Shown: positions 25,951 through 34,422 of the stretch, one piece after another
How positions within the stretch are numbered: the stretch's first letter is position 1
Layout: each line of letters starts with the position of its first letter
Notes under the pieces: model-generated
The model's database searches: none
The model's input: only the letters and a program-made list of their open reading frames with translations
Told to the model about the DNA's origin: nothing
Source of the DNA: Microbacterium sp. W4I4
GTDB lineage: Bacteria; Actinomycetota; Actinomycetes; Actinomycetales; Microbacteriaceae
NCBI RefSeq assembly: GCF_030816235.1
Contig: NZ_JAUSXT010000001.1
Location: 1,488,001 to 1,552,000, forward strand
Length of the DNA stretch: 64,000 bases
Direction: 5' to 3'
Position numbers and translations under genes: made by a program

Positions 25951-27093
25951 CTATCCCTCGAGTGAATCGTTCCCGCGCACTCCCGTACGCATACGATGGG
26001 AGTGCGAGACGGAGCGGATGAAGGCGAGCACTCGTCTAGACGTGTCGCCAATCTCGTACTCTGCCGGGATCGATGCAGTCGTGCAGTGCTCATCGAGACT
26101 CAAACTCATTCGGACGGCATCGAGGATAGCGTCCTTCTCCAACCCTGTCGTGATGATCGTACCGACGTCGAGCGCCTCGGGACGTTCAATGAAATCCCGC
26201 ATCGTGACGGCAGCGAACTTGAGGATGCTGGATTCTTCGCTGATGGTTCCGCTGTCCGAGAGCGTGAGCCGCGCGTTCAGCTGAAGTTTAATGTAGTCAT
26301 GAAACCCAAACGGGGGATGAAAAATCAAACCTTCGCTATTGATTGAGCCGAGGCCCTCAAGCCTTTTCCGTGTGCGTGGATGCGTAGAGACGAGAACCGG
26401 CAGCGAATATTCCTCATGAAGCGATTGCAAGGCACGCACTGCAGAGCGAAGACGAACGGGGTGATCGACATTCTCCTCCCGATGCAAACTCACCAAAAAG
26501 TAGCCGTCTCTGGAAAGGCCCTGCTGCTCAAGTACGCCGCTCATCTCGATCTGCGATCGGTTCTGTGCCAGAACCTCCTGCATCGGAGAACCGGTCAACA
26601 GAATCCGGGAGGGATGAATGCCTTCTGCGAGGAGATTCCGTCGCGCATGCTCAGTGTAGACCAAATTGTAGTCAGAGATATGGTCCACGAGACGCCGATT
26701 GATTTCCTCAGGAACGTTCTCGTCAAAGGACCGGTTGCCCGCCTCCATATGAAATACCGGGACCTTCAAGCGCTTTGCAATCAACGCGGATATGCTGCTA
26801 TTCGTGTCCCCAAGGATCAAGAATGCATCAGGCTTCTCCGTGAGAATAAGCTTCTCTATCTTGATCATGATGCTGCCCAAAGTCGAACCGAGGGAAGATG
26901 TATCCGCTTCGAGGAAATAATCTGGACGACGTAGACCCAAATCCGAGAAGAACACCTCGTTTAACTCATAGTCGTAGTTCTGACCGGTGTGCACGAGCAC
27001 ATGGTCGGCGTGATCGTCGAGTAACTTGATCGTTTCGGAGAGGCGGATAATCTCCGGGCGGGTGCCCACGACCGTCATAATCTTGAGCATCAT
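25951..27093 (-). CDS. UDP-HexNAc C2-epimerase (CapG/FnlC/WbvD-like)
   Basis: 380 residues of the non-hydrolysing UDP-GlcNAc 2-epimerase fold (WecB superfamily). MTVVGTRPEIIRLSE is N-terminal, VHTGQNYDYELNEVFF, GDTNSSISALIAKR, HMEAGNRSFDENVPEE and SDSGTISEESSIL follow. The EAGNRSFD pattern and the neighbourhood of a 4,6-dehydratase/5-epimerase and a reductase fit the CapG/FnlC branch that inverts C2 in the route to UDP-L-FucNAc or UDP-L-QuiNAc. It overlaps the reductase gene by four bases. It could also serve UDP-ManNAc formation for the dehydrogenase at 16.7 kb; I consider that secondary. Confidence 0.86.
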   Translation of the reverse strand: MMLKIMTVVGTRPEIIRLSETIKLLDDHADHVLVHTGQNYDYELNEVFFSDLGLRRPDYFLEADTSSLGSTLGSIMIKIEKLILTEKPDAFLILGDTNSSISALIAKRLKVPVFHMEAGNRSFDENVPEEINRRLVDHISDYNLVYTEHARRNLLAEGIHPSRILLTGSPMQEVLAQNRSQIEMSGVLEQQGLSRDGYFLVSLHREENVDHPVRLRSAVRALQSLHEEYSLPVLVSTHPRTRKRLEGLGSINSEGLIFHPPFGFHDYIKLQLNARLTLSDSGTISEESSILKFAAVTMRDFIERPEALDVGTIITTGLEKDAILDAVRMSLSLDEHCTTASIPAEYEIGDTSRRVLAFIRSVSHSHRMRTGVRGNDSLEG

Positions 27094-27986
27094 TGATCTT
27101 CCCCTTGAACTCGTTCTAGATCCTTAACCATGTCCGCAATAGTAGGCAGAACCGTGTAACCACCGGCGGCCCATAGCGCTTCGTTGCGCGCTGGATCCGA
27201 GGATGCCAACGTCCGATTCACTGGGCTCCCAGTCTCAGTTGGCACTACTTCGATATCGTCACGTCCGAATGTTCGCAGGATCAGTCCCAGCAACTCATAC
27301 TTCGAGACAGAATCTGCTGGGACAAGGTGAGCGAGCCCCGGTCGCCAGATGCCGTTCCTCACCACTCCTAGCGCCACCCGTGCGAAGGCCGTAGTAGTCA
27401 CTCCGTTCCAGAAATGATCGGTATATCCGCGAATCACCGCTTCCTTAGGTTGTAAAACTGCCCAATCAACGAGCGATCGGTGCTCGCGCAGTTCACGCCC
27501 AATGATTGATGCACGGATATGCATAATCTGGGGGCTGGGAACTTCCCCGAGAGATTTCGTCTGCCCGTAGACATCGCCCTCATTGTGGGAGGATTCCTCA
27601 ACGTATGACCCGAGCCTGCCGTCGTACACACAGTCCGTCGCAATTTGAATGATTCGGAACCCTCTTTCTCGCGAGGCCCGATCTAACTGATGCGGCAAGT
27701 TGGCGTTAAGGGCAATTGCACGCTCACGACTGTAGAGCGACGCGTCGTCAATCAAGTGTTTGATCAACCCGACGCAGTTGATCACTAGGTCCTGCTCAGC
27801 CAAACTACCAACGACTTCTGCCACGGGCGTAGTGGCGGCATCGAAGTAGATCAGTTCATCCGGCGATCTGTCGGCGACCTCGCGCTGAGTCGTAGTCCCG
27901 GCAACATCCAGTCCGAGCTCGGATGCGTGCGCCATCACTGCAGACCCAAGCATTCCAGTCGCTCCAAGAACGAGGATCTTCGACAT
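27090..27986 (-). CDS. RmlD/WbvR-like NAD(P)-dependent 4-keto sugar reductase
   Basis: 298 residues. ILVLGATGMLGSAVM opens a short-chain Rossmann fold, NCVGLIKHL, IATDCVYDGRLGSYVEES and VYGQTKSLGEV (Y-x3-K) match the RmlD-type reductase. In the FucNAc/QuiNAc pathways the second enzyme reduces the 4-keto intermediate; CapF/FnlB types carry an extra cupin domain, whereas WbvR types for L-QuiNAc are RmlD-like and short, as here. It shares one base with the upstream dehydratase and four with the downstream epimerase. Product (L-FucNAc or L-QuiNAc precursor) is inferred. Confidence 0.82.
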   Translation of the reverse strand: MSKILVLGATGMLGSAVMAHASELGLDVAGTTTQREVADRSPDELIYFDAATTPVAEVVGSLAEQDLVINCVGLIKHLIDDASLYSRERAIALNANLPHQLDRASRERGFRIIQIATDCVYDGRLGSYVEESSHNEGDVYGQTKSLGEVPSPQIMHIRASIIGRELREHRSLVDWAVLQPKEAVIRGYTDHFWNGVTTTAFARVALGVVRNGIWRPGLAHLVPADSVSKYELLGLILRTFGRDDIEVVPTETGSPVNRTLASSDPARNEALWAAGGYTVLPTIADMVKDLERVQGEDQ

Positions 27987-29056
27987 CAGCGGTCGACTCT
28001 ACTTGATTCCGCTTTACGCTCCGACGGCGTGATGCCTGCGGACGCAAGCACGGCTCGGATTTCTGGAAGCGTAAGCAGCAGCGCTTCGACACCCTCTACA
28101 CTAAGCCTGTCGGCGGTGTGAGAGTCATAGTCCTCGAACTGGGATTGGCTAGGATCACCTTCCTCGAAGTATGCAGAGTAGTTCAGATCCCGTTTGTCTG
28201 CAGGAACCCGAAAGTACTCTCCCATGTCGTACGCCCTCGACAACTCTTCACGGGTGGCAAGTGCCTCGGAAAGCTTTTCTGCGTGCCTTGTGCCGATCAC
28301 TTCCACCTTCGCGGAAGACTGGAACAGGTTGATCACTGCCTGCGCGAGATCACCGATCGTGCACGCTGGCGCCTTCCGAATGAACAGATCCCCCTGGGCG
28401 GCGTTCGTGAAGGCGAAATCGACAAGATCGACCGAATGGGCAAGTGACATCATAAATCGAGTCATGGCGGGATTTGTGACTGTCAAGTTCTTTCCCGACT
28501 GCAATTGTTTGATGAACAGAGGGATAACCGACCCTCTCGAGTACATCACGTTGCCATAGCGGACGCAGGAGACCGTAGTAGCCGTCTTCGGATTGTTAAG
28601 TCCGTGAGATTGCGCAACCTTTTCCATCAACGCTTTGGACATTCCCATCGCGTTGACCGGGTAAACCGCCTTGTCCGTGCTAAGACAAACCACCGACCTT
28701 ACGTCATTCTTTTCTGCTGCCCTGACGACGTTTTCACTGCCCATGACATTAGTTCGAACAGCTTCCATAGGGAAGAATTCGCATGAGGGCACCTGCTTCA
28801 GAGCGGCCGCGTGGAACACATAGTCAACATCGCGGGATGCGCGTTCGACGCTTTCATAGTCCCGCACATCGCCGACATAGAACCTCAAACGGCTATCACT
28901 GACTTCGTGACGCATGAGGTCCTGTTTTGCCTCATCCCTGCTCAAGATCCTGACTTCACCGACGTCACGTCCCAATAGTTGAGCCGCGACGGTGTGGCCG
29001 AACGACCCTGTGCCTCCTGTTACGAGAACCCGCTTGCCTGTGTATGAGTCGTTCAC
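27986..29056 (-). CDS. UDP-GlcNAc inverting 4,6-dehydratase/5-epimerase (CapE/FnlA/WbvB-like)
   Basis: 356 residues, soluble. VLVTGGTGSFGHTVAAQLL binds NAD; ILSRDEAKQDLMRHEV and HAAALKQVPSCEFFPMEA are hallmarks of the CapE/FlaA1 group; STDKAVYPVNAMGMSKALME carries Met in place of the usual SDR tyrosine before the catalytic Lys, a known trait of inverting UDP-sugar 4,6-dehydratases. It converts UDP-GlcNAc to UDP-4-keto-6-deoxy-L-hexosamine intermediates. Followed by reductase and 2-epimerase genes, it opens the L-FucNAc/L-QuiNAc branch. Overlaps the GT4 gene upstream by four bases. Confidence 0.9.
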   Translation of the reverse strand: MNDSYTGKRVLVTGGTGSFGHTVAAQLLGRDVGEVRILSRDEAKQDLMRHEVSDSRLRFYVGDVRDYESVERASRDVDYVFHAAALKQVPSCEFFPMEAVRTNVMGSENVVRAAEKNDVRSVVCLSTDKAVYPVNAMGMSKALMEKVAQSHGLNNPKTATTVSCVRYGNVMYSRGSVIPLFIKQLQSGKNLTVTNPAMTRFMMSLAHSVDLVDFAFTNAAQGDLFIRKAPACTIGDLAQAVINLFQSSAKVEVIGTRHAEKLSEALATREELSRAYDMGEYFRVPADKRDLNYSAYFEEGDPSQSQFEDYDSHTADRLSVEGVEALLLTLPEIRAVLASAGITPSERKAESSRVDR

Positions 29057-30315
29057 CCTCGGCCTCCATTGCTGTTTATTACATTCGAAAGGGAATCGAC
29101 GATCGCTGCCGTCGTGGACCGCACAGACAAGTGGGAATCGTAATAGCGACGCCCTCGTTCACCGTACCCTGCCCATTGAGAGGAGCCGGCATCAGCCATC
29201 CGGGTGATGGCAGCGGCGAGCCCCTCGGTGTCTCCCGGGCGTACCACGAGACCTGCCTCGGCATCGCTGATCATACGAGCGCCATCTCCGGCGAGGTGGC
29301 CGATTATCGGAACCCCCGAAGCAAGCAGGGATGCGATCTTACTCGGTGTCGTGTAGGCCAGGAACGGCGCATCGGAAAGACTCACAAGCTGGACCTGCGC
29401 ACGCGCGATGAGCTCTGGGATCGTGTCCTGCGATACTCGGCCGAGGAACCTGACATTCGTGAGGCGCTCCTCCTGAGTGCGCCGCTCAAGTCGTTGTCGG
29501 CTGATACCGTCGCCCACGATCGTCACGCGGATGTCAGCTCGACCTCGGAGGAGTGCAGCGGCGTCGAGAAGCGTGTCGAGCCCCTGTACGTCGCCCACTG
29601 CGCCCGCATACATGATCTGCACCACGTCTGCCGCCTTGGCTGGAATGCCCTTTTCGGCACGGATGGCGTCCACAGGTCGGAAGAGGGCCTCGTTCGTCGG
29701 ATTGGGAGCGTAAACAATCTTCTGCGGATCGATCTCCGGGTGTCGTGACAGCAAGATGTCGCGCACGCTGCGCGAGCTGACCCCGATGACTGCAGCATGC
29801 CGTTCGGTTACGCGCACCACCCTCGCCATCACAGATGCAGCGATGGTTCCCACGAGCCCTTGTGGCAGCATTCCGCTGTCGATCATCGAATCCGGCCAAA
29901 GGTCCTGCACATGGAGGAAGAACGGCTTGCGCCCCCATCTCGTGTGCCAGAGCAGCGGAAGCCCTACGGTCGGAGGCGAGTTATACACCCAAACCGCATC
30001 TGCGTCCTTAAGAGCTGCGCCCGACAGGGCTGTCGCCGACGCGAGAAAGGACACATAGTTGGCAATGCGTCCGAACGACGAGGAACTGTGATTCGGGTAG
30101 AGGGCGACCCTTGTGACATCCATACCCGGGCTGTGCTCTCGAGTCCGCGGGCGAATGCGAAAGCCGTCGTAAAGCACTCCATCGGGATAATTGGGAAACC
30201 CGGTGAGCACACGAACTTCGTGGCCTCGCGCAATCAGCTCGCGGGCGTAGACACCGGGTAGCGATGCCGGCCCGGGCTCTGGGTCAAACCACTGGCTGAG
30301 GATGCCGACTTTCAT
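29053..30315 (-). CDS. WbuB-like glycosyltransferase family 4
   Basis: 420 residues. GILSQWFDPEPGPASLPGVY and VLTGFPNYPDGVLYDG at the N terminus, VWVYNSPPTVGLP and HVQDLWPDSMIDSGML in the middle, and VQIMYAGAVGDVQGLDTLLD plus YTTPSKIASLLASGVP at the C terminus match the WbuB group, whose E. coli O26 member transfers L-FucNAc. The gene immediately precedes the CapE/reductase/epimerase set, which supports transfer of L-FucNAc or L-QuiNAc as the second sugar onto the lipid-linked primer. It overlaps the initiating transferase gene by four bases. Confidence 0.87.
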   Translation of the reverse strand: MKVGILSQWFDPEPGPASLPGVYARELIARGHEVRVLTGFPNYPDGVLYDGFRIRPRTREHSPGMDVTRVALYPNHSSSSFGRIANYVSFLASATALSGAALKDADAVWVYNSPPTVGLPLLWHTRWGRKPFFLHVQDLWPDSMIDSGMLPQGLVGTIAASVMARVVRVTERHAAVIGVSSRSVRDILLSRHPEIDPQKIVYAPNPTNEALFRPVDAIRAEKGIPAKAADVVQIMYAGAVGDVQGLDTLLDAAALLRGRADIRVTIVGDGISRQRLERRTQEERLTNVRFLGRVSQDTIPELIARAQVQLVSLSDAPFLAYTTPSKIASLLASGVPIIGHLAGDGARMISDAEAGLVVRPGDTEGLAAAITRMADAGSSQWAGYGERGRRYYDSHLSVRSTTAAIVDSLSNVINSNGGRG

Positions 30316-32340
30316 GTTGCTGCTCCCGATCCCGTCTCATGGTGCACGCCGTCCGAGAGAATACGCTCCAGTCGCTCACGCTGAACCGCAGGGAACGAAC
30401 TCGAGAAGGAGGACACTTGCCGTTGCCCTAGCCACATCAATTCCAAACGGCGGGCTGCGCCGGCGATCTCCGGGACGACAACGCCGATGGTACGAGCGAT
30501 CGTGATCAGCGCCCGACACAGAACAGGAGGCAGGCTACGTGGCACTCGGCCTCCTGCGCTGCGGAGCACATCTGAGGCCGAGAATCCCTCCCATGGCTGC
30601 AACATGATCGGACCGAGCTCCTGCTCGCTTCGCGCAACGCCAGTGACGAAGGCGACTAGCCCATCAATGCTACTCACCACCGTTGGTTGACTCCCGGTGC
30701 CTGCCACACTGGCCAGCGGAGACTGCGCGACCCTGCGAAGCGTCTCTGTCGTTCGTCGCCCAGGACCTTGCACAGAAGTCGCTCGAACCACGATCAGGTC
30801 CGGAGCGGAATCCGCTAGACACGAAACGAGAAAGGCTCGTTCCCCCAGCGCCTTGGATCGCGAATAAGGCGAGAACGGCGAAACCTCGAGGCTCTCGTCG
30901 AGAACGGCACGACGGCCCTGCGTGGCGGCAGAACTGAGGTGAATCACCCGTCGTGCTCCCGCAGCTGCCGCGGCCTTGGCTACGAGTACAGGCAGAAGCG
31001 CATTGGCCCCATAAAGCTCCTCGCTAGCGGTGGCGTCTGGCGTCGCAAGCCCTGCGGCGTTAATCACGACGTCCACCCGTCCGATCATTCTTGTCAGATC
31101 AGCGACAACGTGTTGATCCCCGATCGCTGAGGCGATCTCGAATGGGTCGTGACATTGTGGCGATAGCTTCACGCGAGGTCCGCGAACCCCGACGACGTCG
31201 ATGTTCTGAGCGCGAAGATACGCAACGACGGCTGCCCCAACGAATCCTGTCGCCCCGATTACCGCATAGCGCTGCGGGCGGAAGCTCTGTCGTGGCGCGA
31301 CCGCGAGAGGCTGCTCAATCTGGCCTACGGGGTGTGTAGACCGCAACGGGAGCTTGCTTCCGCGTAACCGCGGCAGCAGGAGGTAAAGTGCACAGACAAG
31401 GCAGATGCCAACTAGCGCTCCCCAGAACCAAACGCCGCCGCGCATTGCCACTATCCCGAGTCCAGCGTTGATCCCAGAGAGCAACGCCACGAGTATCGAG
31501 ACCTGAACGTGTGATAGACCCGTGTCAGTCAGACGCTGGTACGCATGCGTCCGGTGCGCGCTAAGGACCGCCTCACGGCGGCTCGCCCGCCGGACAAGCA
31601 CCGAGATCGTGTCAACAAGGTATATCGACAGTGGGGCGAACACCGTGAGCAGTGGCGCCCCGACGAATACTGCGGCGATGGTCGCGGCCGCCACGAAGCT
31701 GCCGAGCAGATAGCTGCCGACATCTCCGAGGAACATTCCCGGCGGCAGTAGATTCCACGGCAGGAAGACCGCGAACACGACGGCGATCAGCAGCCCCACA
31801 GCGATGAGCCATGAGAAGTCGAGCATTACGCCGATCGTCGCGAATGCCCCGCCGACAACCATCCCGTGCAGTCCTGAGATGCCATTAATTCCGTCCATGA
31901 AGTTAGCAAAATTGACGTATGCCGCGAACAAGATAATTGCGACGACGACAAGCCATCCTGCTGCTCCGAAGAAGTTACCCAGCCAAACCGCAGCGAAGCG
32001 CTCCGATCAGAAGCTGACTACCTGCGCGGACGGCAACGTTAACACCTCGCAGGTCCTCGGCCGCACCGACCATGCTCATCATCACGGCGCTGAGCGCCAC
32101 CGCGACGAACGGTGCTGCCGCGTCAGTGCCTATGAACCCGGCGGTGACTACTCCTCCACCCACCATGACTCCGGCAAGTGGACCGATCCCGCCTCCGCGG
32201 AGCGTAGGCCGCACGTGTGATGAGCGTTCGTTGGGAACATCCAGCACACCAAGACGCGTCAGCGCCGGTCGCAGGAAGACGGGGACTATCCCCGCGACGA
32301 GCAGACCCAGGCCAACCCCGATCAAAATGGGCCAGGTCAT
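30312..32340 (-). pseudogene. Frameshifted fusion: WecA/WbpL-like phosphosugar transferase + WbpV-like reductase
   Basis: Two frames together encode one protein of about 675 residues. The first (121 residues from the ATG at 32340) begins an MraY/WecA-type membrane transferase (PNERSSHVRPTLRGGG) and hits TAA at 31975. The second continues the same fold: NFANFMDGINGISG, FLGDVGSYLLG and HRTHAYQRL are conserved family motifs. One extra base between 31978 and 32006 explains the break; total length minus one is a multiple of three. From about residue 357 comes an SDR domain (YAVIGATGFVGAAVV, PYSRSKALGE with Y-x3-K) like WbpV, which reduces 4-keto-QuiNAc. The fusion would start the repeat unit with QuiNAc-1-P. 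Sequencing error, real mutation and frameshifting all remain possible. Confidence 0.82.
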
Positions 32341-32492
32341 CGATCATCTCTCCATGCAGACCCCTCGCCACCACATTCCGCCCTGCTCAGTGCTGAAGAC
32401 TTCCGAGGTACAACGACGACCATACGACGATGCGCGATCGCCCTCACGGATTCAGCCCAGTACTCATCGCAGACGGACTGATGTCGAGAGCA

Positions 32493-34343
32493 TCACGGTG
32501 GGATTACGGACGTGTCGTTGTTCCTGGGCTTCTCTGCCATCCGTGCTTTCCAGCCCGCGTTGTCCAGGCGCTCCGGCGAGATCGGGTCGGCATGCGTGTG
32601 GGAGATCTTGGGGTGGAACGGACGTTCCAAGTGCTCCTTCGCGCCCACGAGAACCTCGTGCAGCTTCTCGCCGGGCCGCAGGCCGGTGAAGATGATCTCG
32701 ATGTTCTTGCCCGACATCGAGATCATGCGCTTGGCGACCTCCAGAATCGACACGGGCTCTCCCATGTCGAGGATCAGCACCTCGCCGGGGCGACCGATGC
32801 CGCCGGCCTGGATCACCAACTGGCACGCCTCGGGAATGGTCATGAAGTAGCGCGTCGCCTCGGGGTGCGTCACCGTGATCGGCCTGCCCTCACGGATCAG
32901 CGTCTGGAACGTCGGCAGCATCGAACCGCGGCTGCCGATCACGTTGCCGAAGCGCACCGACACGTAGTTCATACCCGTCTCCTGAGCGGCCCATGCGGTG
33001 AGCTTCTCGGCCACGCGCTTGGAGTGCCCGAGCACGCTGGAGGGATTGGCCGCTTTGTCGGTCGACACGTTCACGAAGTGCGTCACGCCCACTCGCCGAG
33101 CGGCATTGAGCACGTTCAGTGAACCGAGCACGTTGGTCTTCCACCCCTCGTCGGGGTACTGCTCCAGCATCGGCAGGTGCTTCAGCGCCGCCGCGTGGAA
33201 GACGACCTCCGGGCGGCGGTCGTCGAAGATGCCATTGATCACATCCGCCTCGCGGATGTTCGCCAGAACAACCTCGCGATTGTTCAGCAGCCCGTGTCCG
33301 GAGACACCGAGCTGCGCGACCTGCAGACCGGTCTCGTCACGGTCGAGCATGATCAGCTCGGCCGGGCCGAACTTCGACAGCTGACGGCACAGTTCCGACC
33401 CGATCGAGCCGCCGGCGCCGGTGACCAGCACGCGCTTTCCCGTGACATAGCCGGCGATCAGCTCGACGTTGGTGTCGACCGGATGCCTGCCGATCAGGTC
33501 TTCGATGCTGATGTCCCGCACATCGGTCGGCGCCTCCTCGCCCGACATCATCGCGTTCAACGTCGGGGTGACGGCGACGCGGGCGCCGACGCTCTCGGCG
33601 TGGTCGCTGATCCTGCGCAGCATGACGCTGTCGGCCTGCCCCATGGCGACGACCACCATCGTCGCGCCGGTGCGCTTGACCACATCAGCGACGTCGGAGG
33701 TGCGTCCGAGCACGGGCACCCCGCGCAACACGAGGTTCTTCTTCGCCGGGTCGTCGTCGAGCAGACCAACCGGCCGGATCGGGGATGTCGGGTCGGTCGT
33801 CATGTTGTGCAGCATGCGATCGGCGATAAAGCCGGCGCCGACGATGATCGCCGGCTCGGCATCGGCACCCGGCTTGCGCGAGTGGTCGAGCACCAGACGG
33901 GCGAAATAGCGCACCCCGAACATGAGCAGCAGCACGATCGGCGCCGCCAGGAACACGGTGCCGCGCGGCACGTGCACGGCATTGCCGATCACGGCGATGA
34001 CGAGCCCCAGCACGATCGTGATGCTGAGCACGATCATGGCGAGCAGACGGACTTCGTCGAACGAGCCGTAGGTGTGGCGTCCGCGGTACAGCTTGGTCGC
34101 GTAGCCGATGGTCACGTGGATTCCGGCCGCGACCAGAGCGAGCAGCAGGGTGACCGTCCAGCCTTCGGGCGCCATCGAGAACTCGAAGCGCAGCGCCACC
34201 GCGAGGAGCACGCCGGTTCCCCACGCCAGCGCATCGACCACGGCCGCCCAGGCCCGACGCCGTCGCTGCGCAAGGGAGACGGCAGGTACGACGGTGATCT
34301 CACCGGTCGGTGGCACGGCTAAATTGGCTTCTTCAGCCCTCAT
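32493..34343 (-). CDS. WbpM/PglF-like membrane UDP-GlcNAc 4,6-dehydratase
   Basis: 616 residues: about four N-terminal membrane helices (residues 30-150), a CoA-binding-like Rossmann segment (IIVGAGFIADRML), and a catalytic extended-SDR domain from about residue 305 (VLVTGAGGSIGSELCRQL, HAAALKHLPMLEQYP, VSTDKAANPSSVLGHSKRVA). This retaining C6 dehydratase gives UDP-2-acetamido-4-keto-2,6-dideoxy-glucose, the precursor of QuiNAc and bacillosamine. The residue at the SDR tyrosine position is Leu where relatives usually have Met. It is the gene directly upstream of the transferase/WbpV fusion, which would use its product. High GC content returns here. Confidence 0.9.
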   Translation of the reverse strand: MRAEEANLAVPPTGEITVVPAVSLAQRRRRAWAAVVDALAWGTGVLLAVALRFEFSMAPEGWTVTLLLALVAAGIHVTIGYATKLYRGRHTYGSFDEVRLLAMIVLSITIVLGLVIAVIGNAVHVPRGTVFLAAPIVLLLMFGVRYFARLVLDHSRKPGADAEPAIIVGAGFIADRMLHNMTTDPTSPIRPVGLLDDDPAKKNLVLRGVPVLGRTSDVADVVKRTGATMVVVAMGQADSVMLRRISDHAESVGARVAVTPTLNAMMSGEEAPTDVRDISIEDLIGRHPVDTNVELIAGYVTGKRVLVTGAGGSIGSELCRQLSKFGPAELIMLDRDETGLQVAQLGVSGHGLLNNREVVLANIREADVINGIFDDRRPEVVFHAAALKHLPMLEQYPDEGWKTNVLGSLNVLNAARRVGVTHFVNVSTDKAANPSSVLGHSKRVAEKLTAWAAQETGMNYVSVRFGNVIGSRGSMLPTFQTLIREGRPITVTHPEATRYFMTIPEACQLVIQAGGIGRPGEVLILDMGEPVSILEVAKRMISMSGKNIEIIFTGLRPGEKLHEVLVGAKEHLERPFHPKISHTHADPISPERLDNAGWKARMAEKPRNNDTSVIPP

Positions 34344-34422
34344 GAGTCAACCCCTCAGTCGACGAACTCTGCTCACAGCATATTCCCACCCAACGCCGCG
34401 CCCTGCCCCGTGTCACGCGAGG

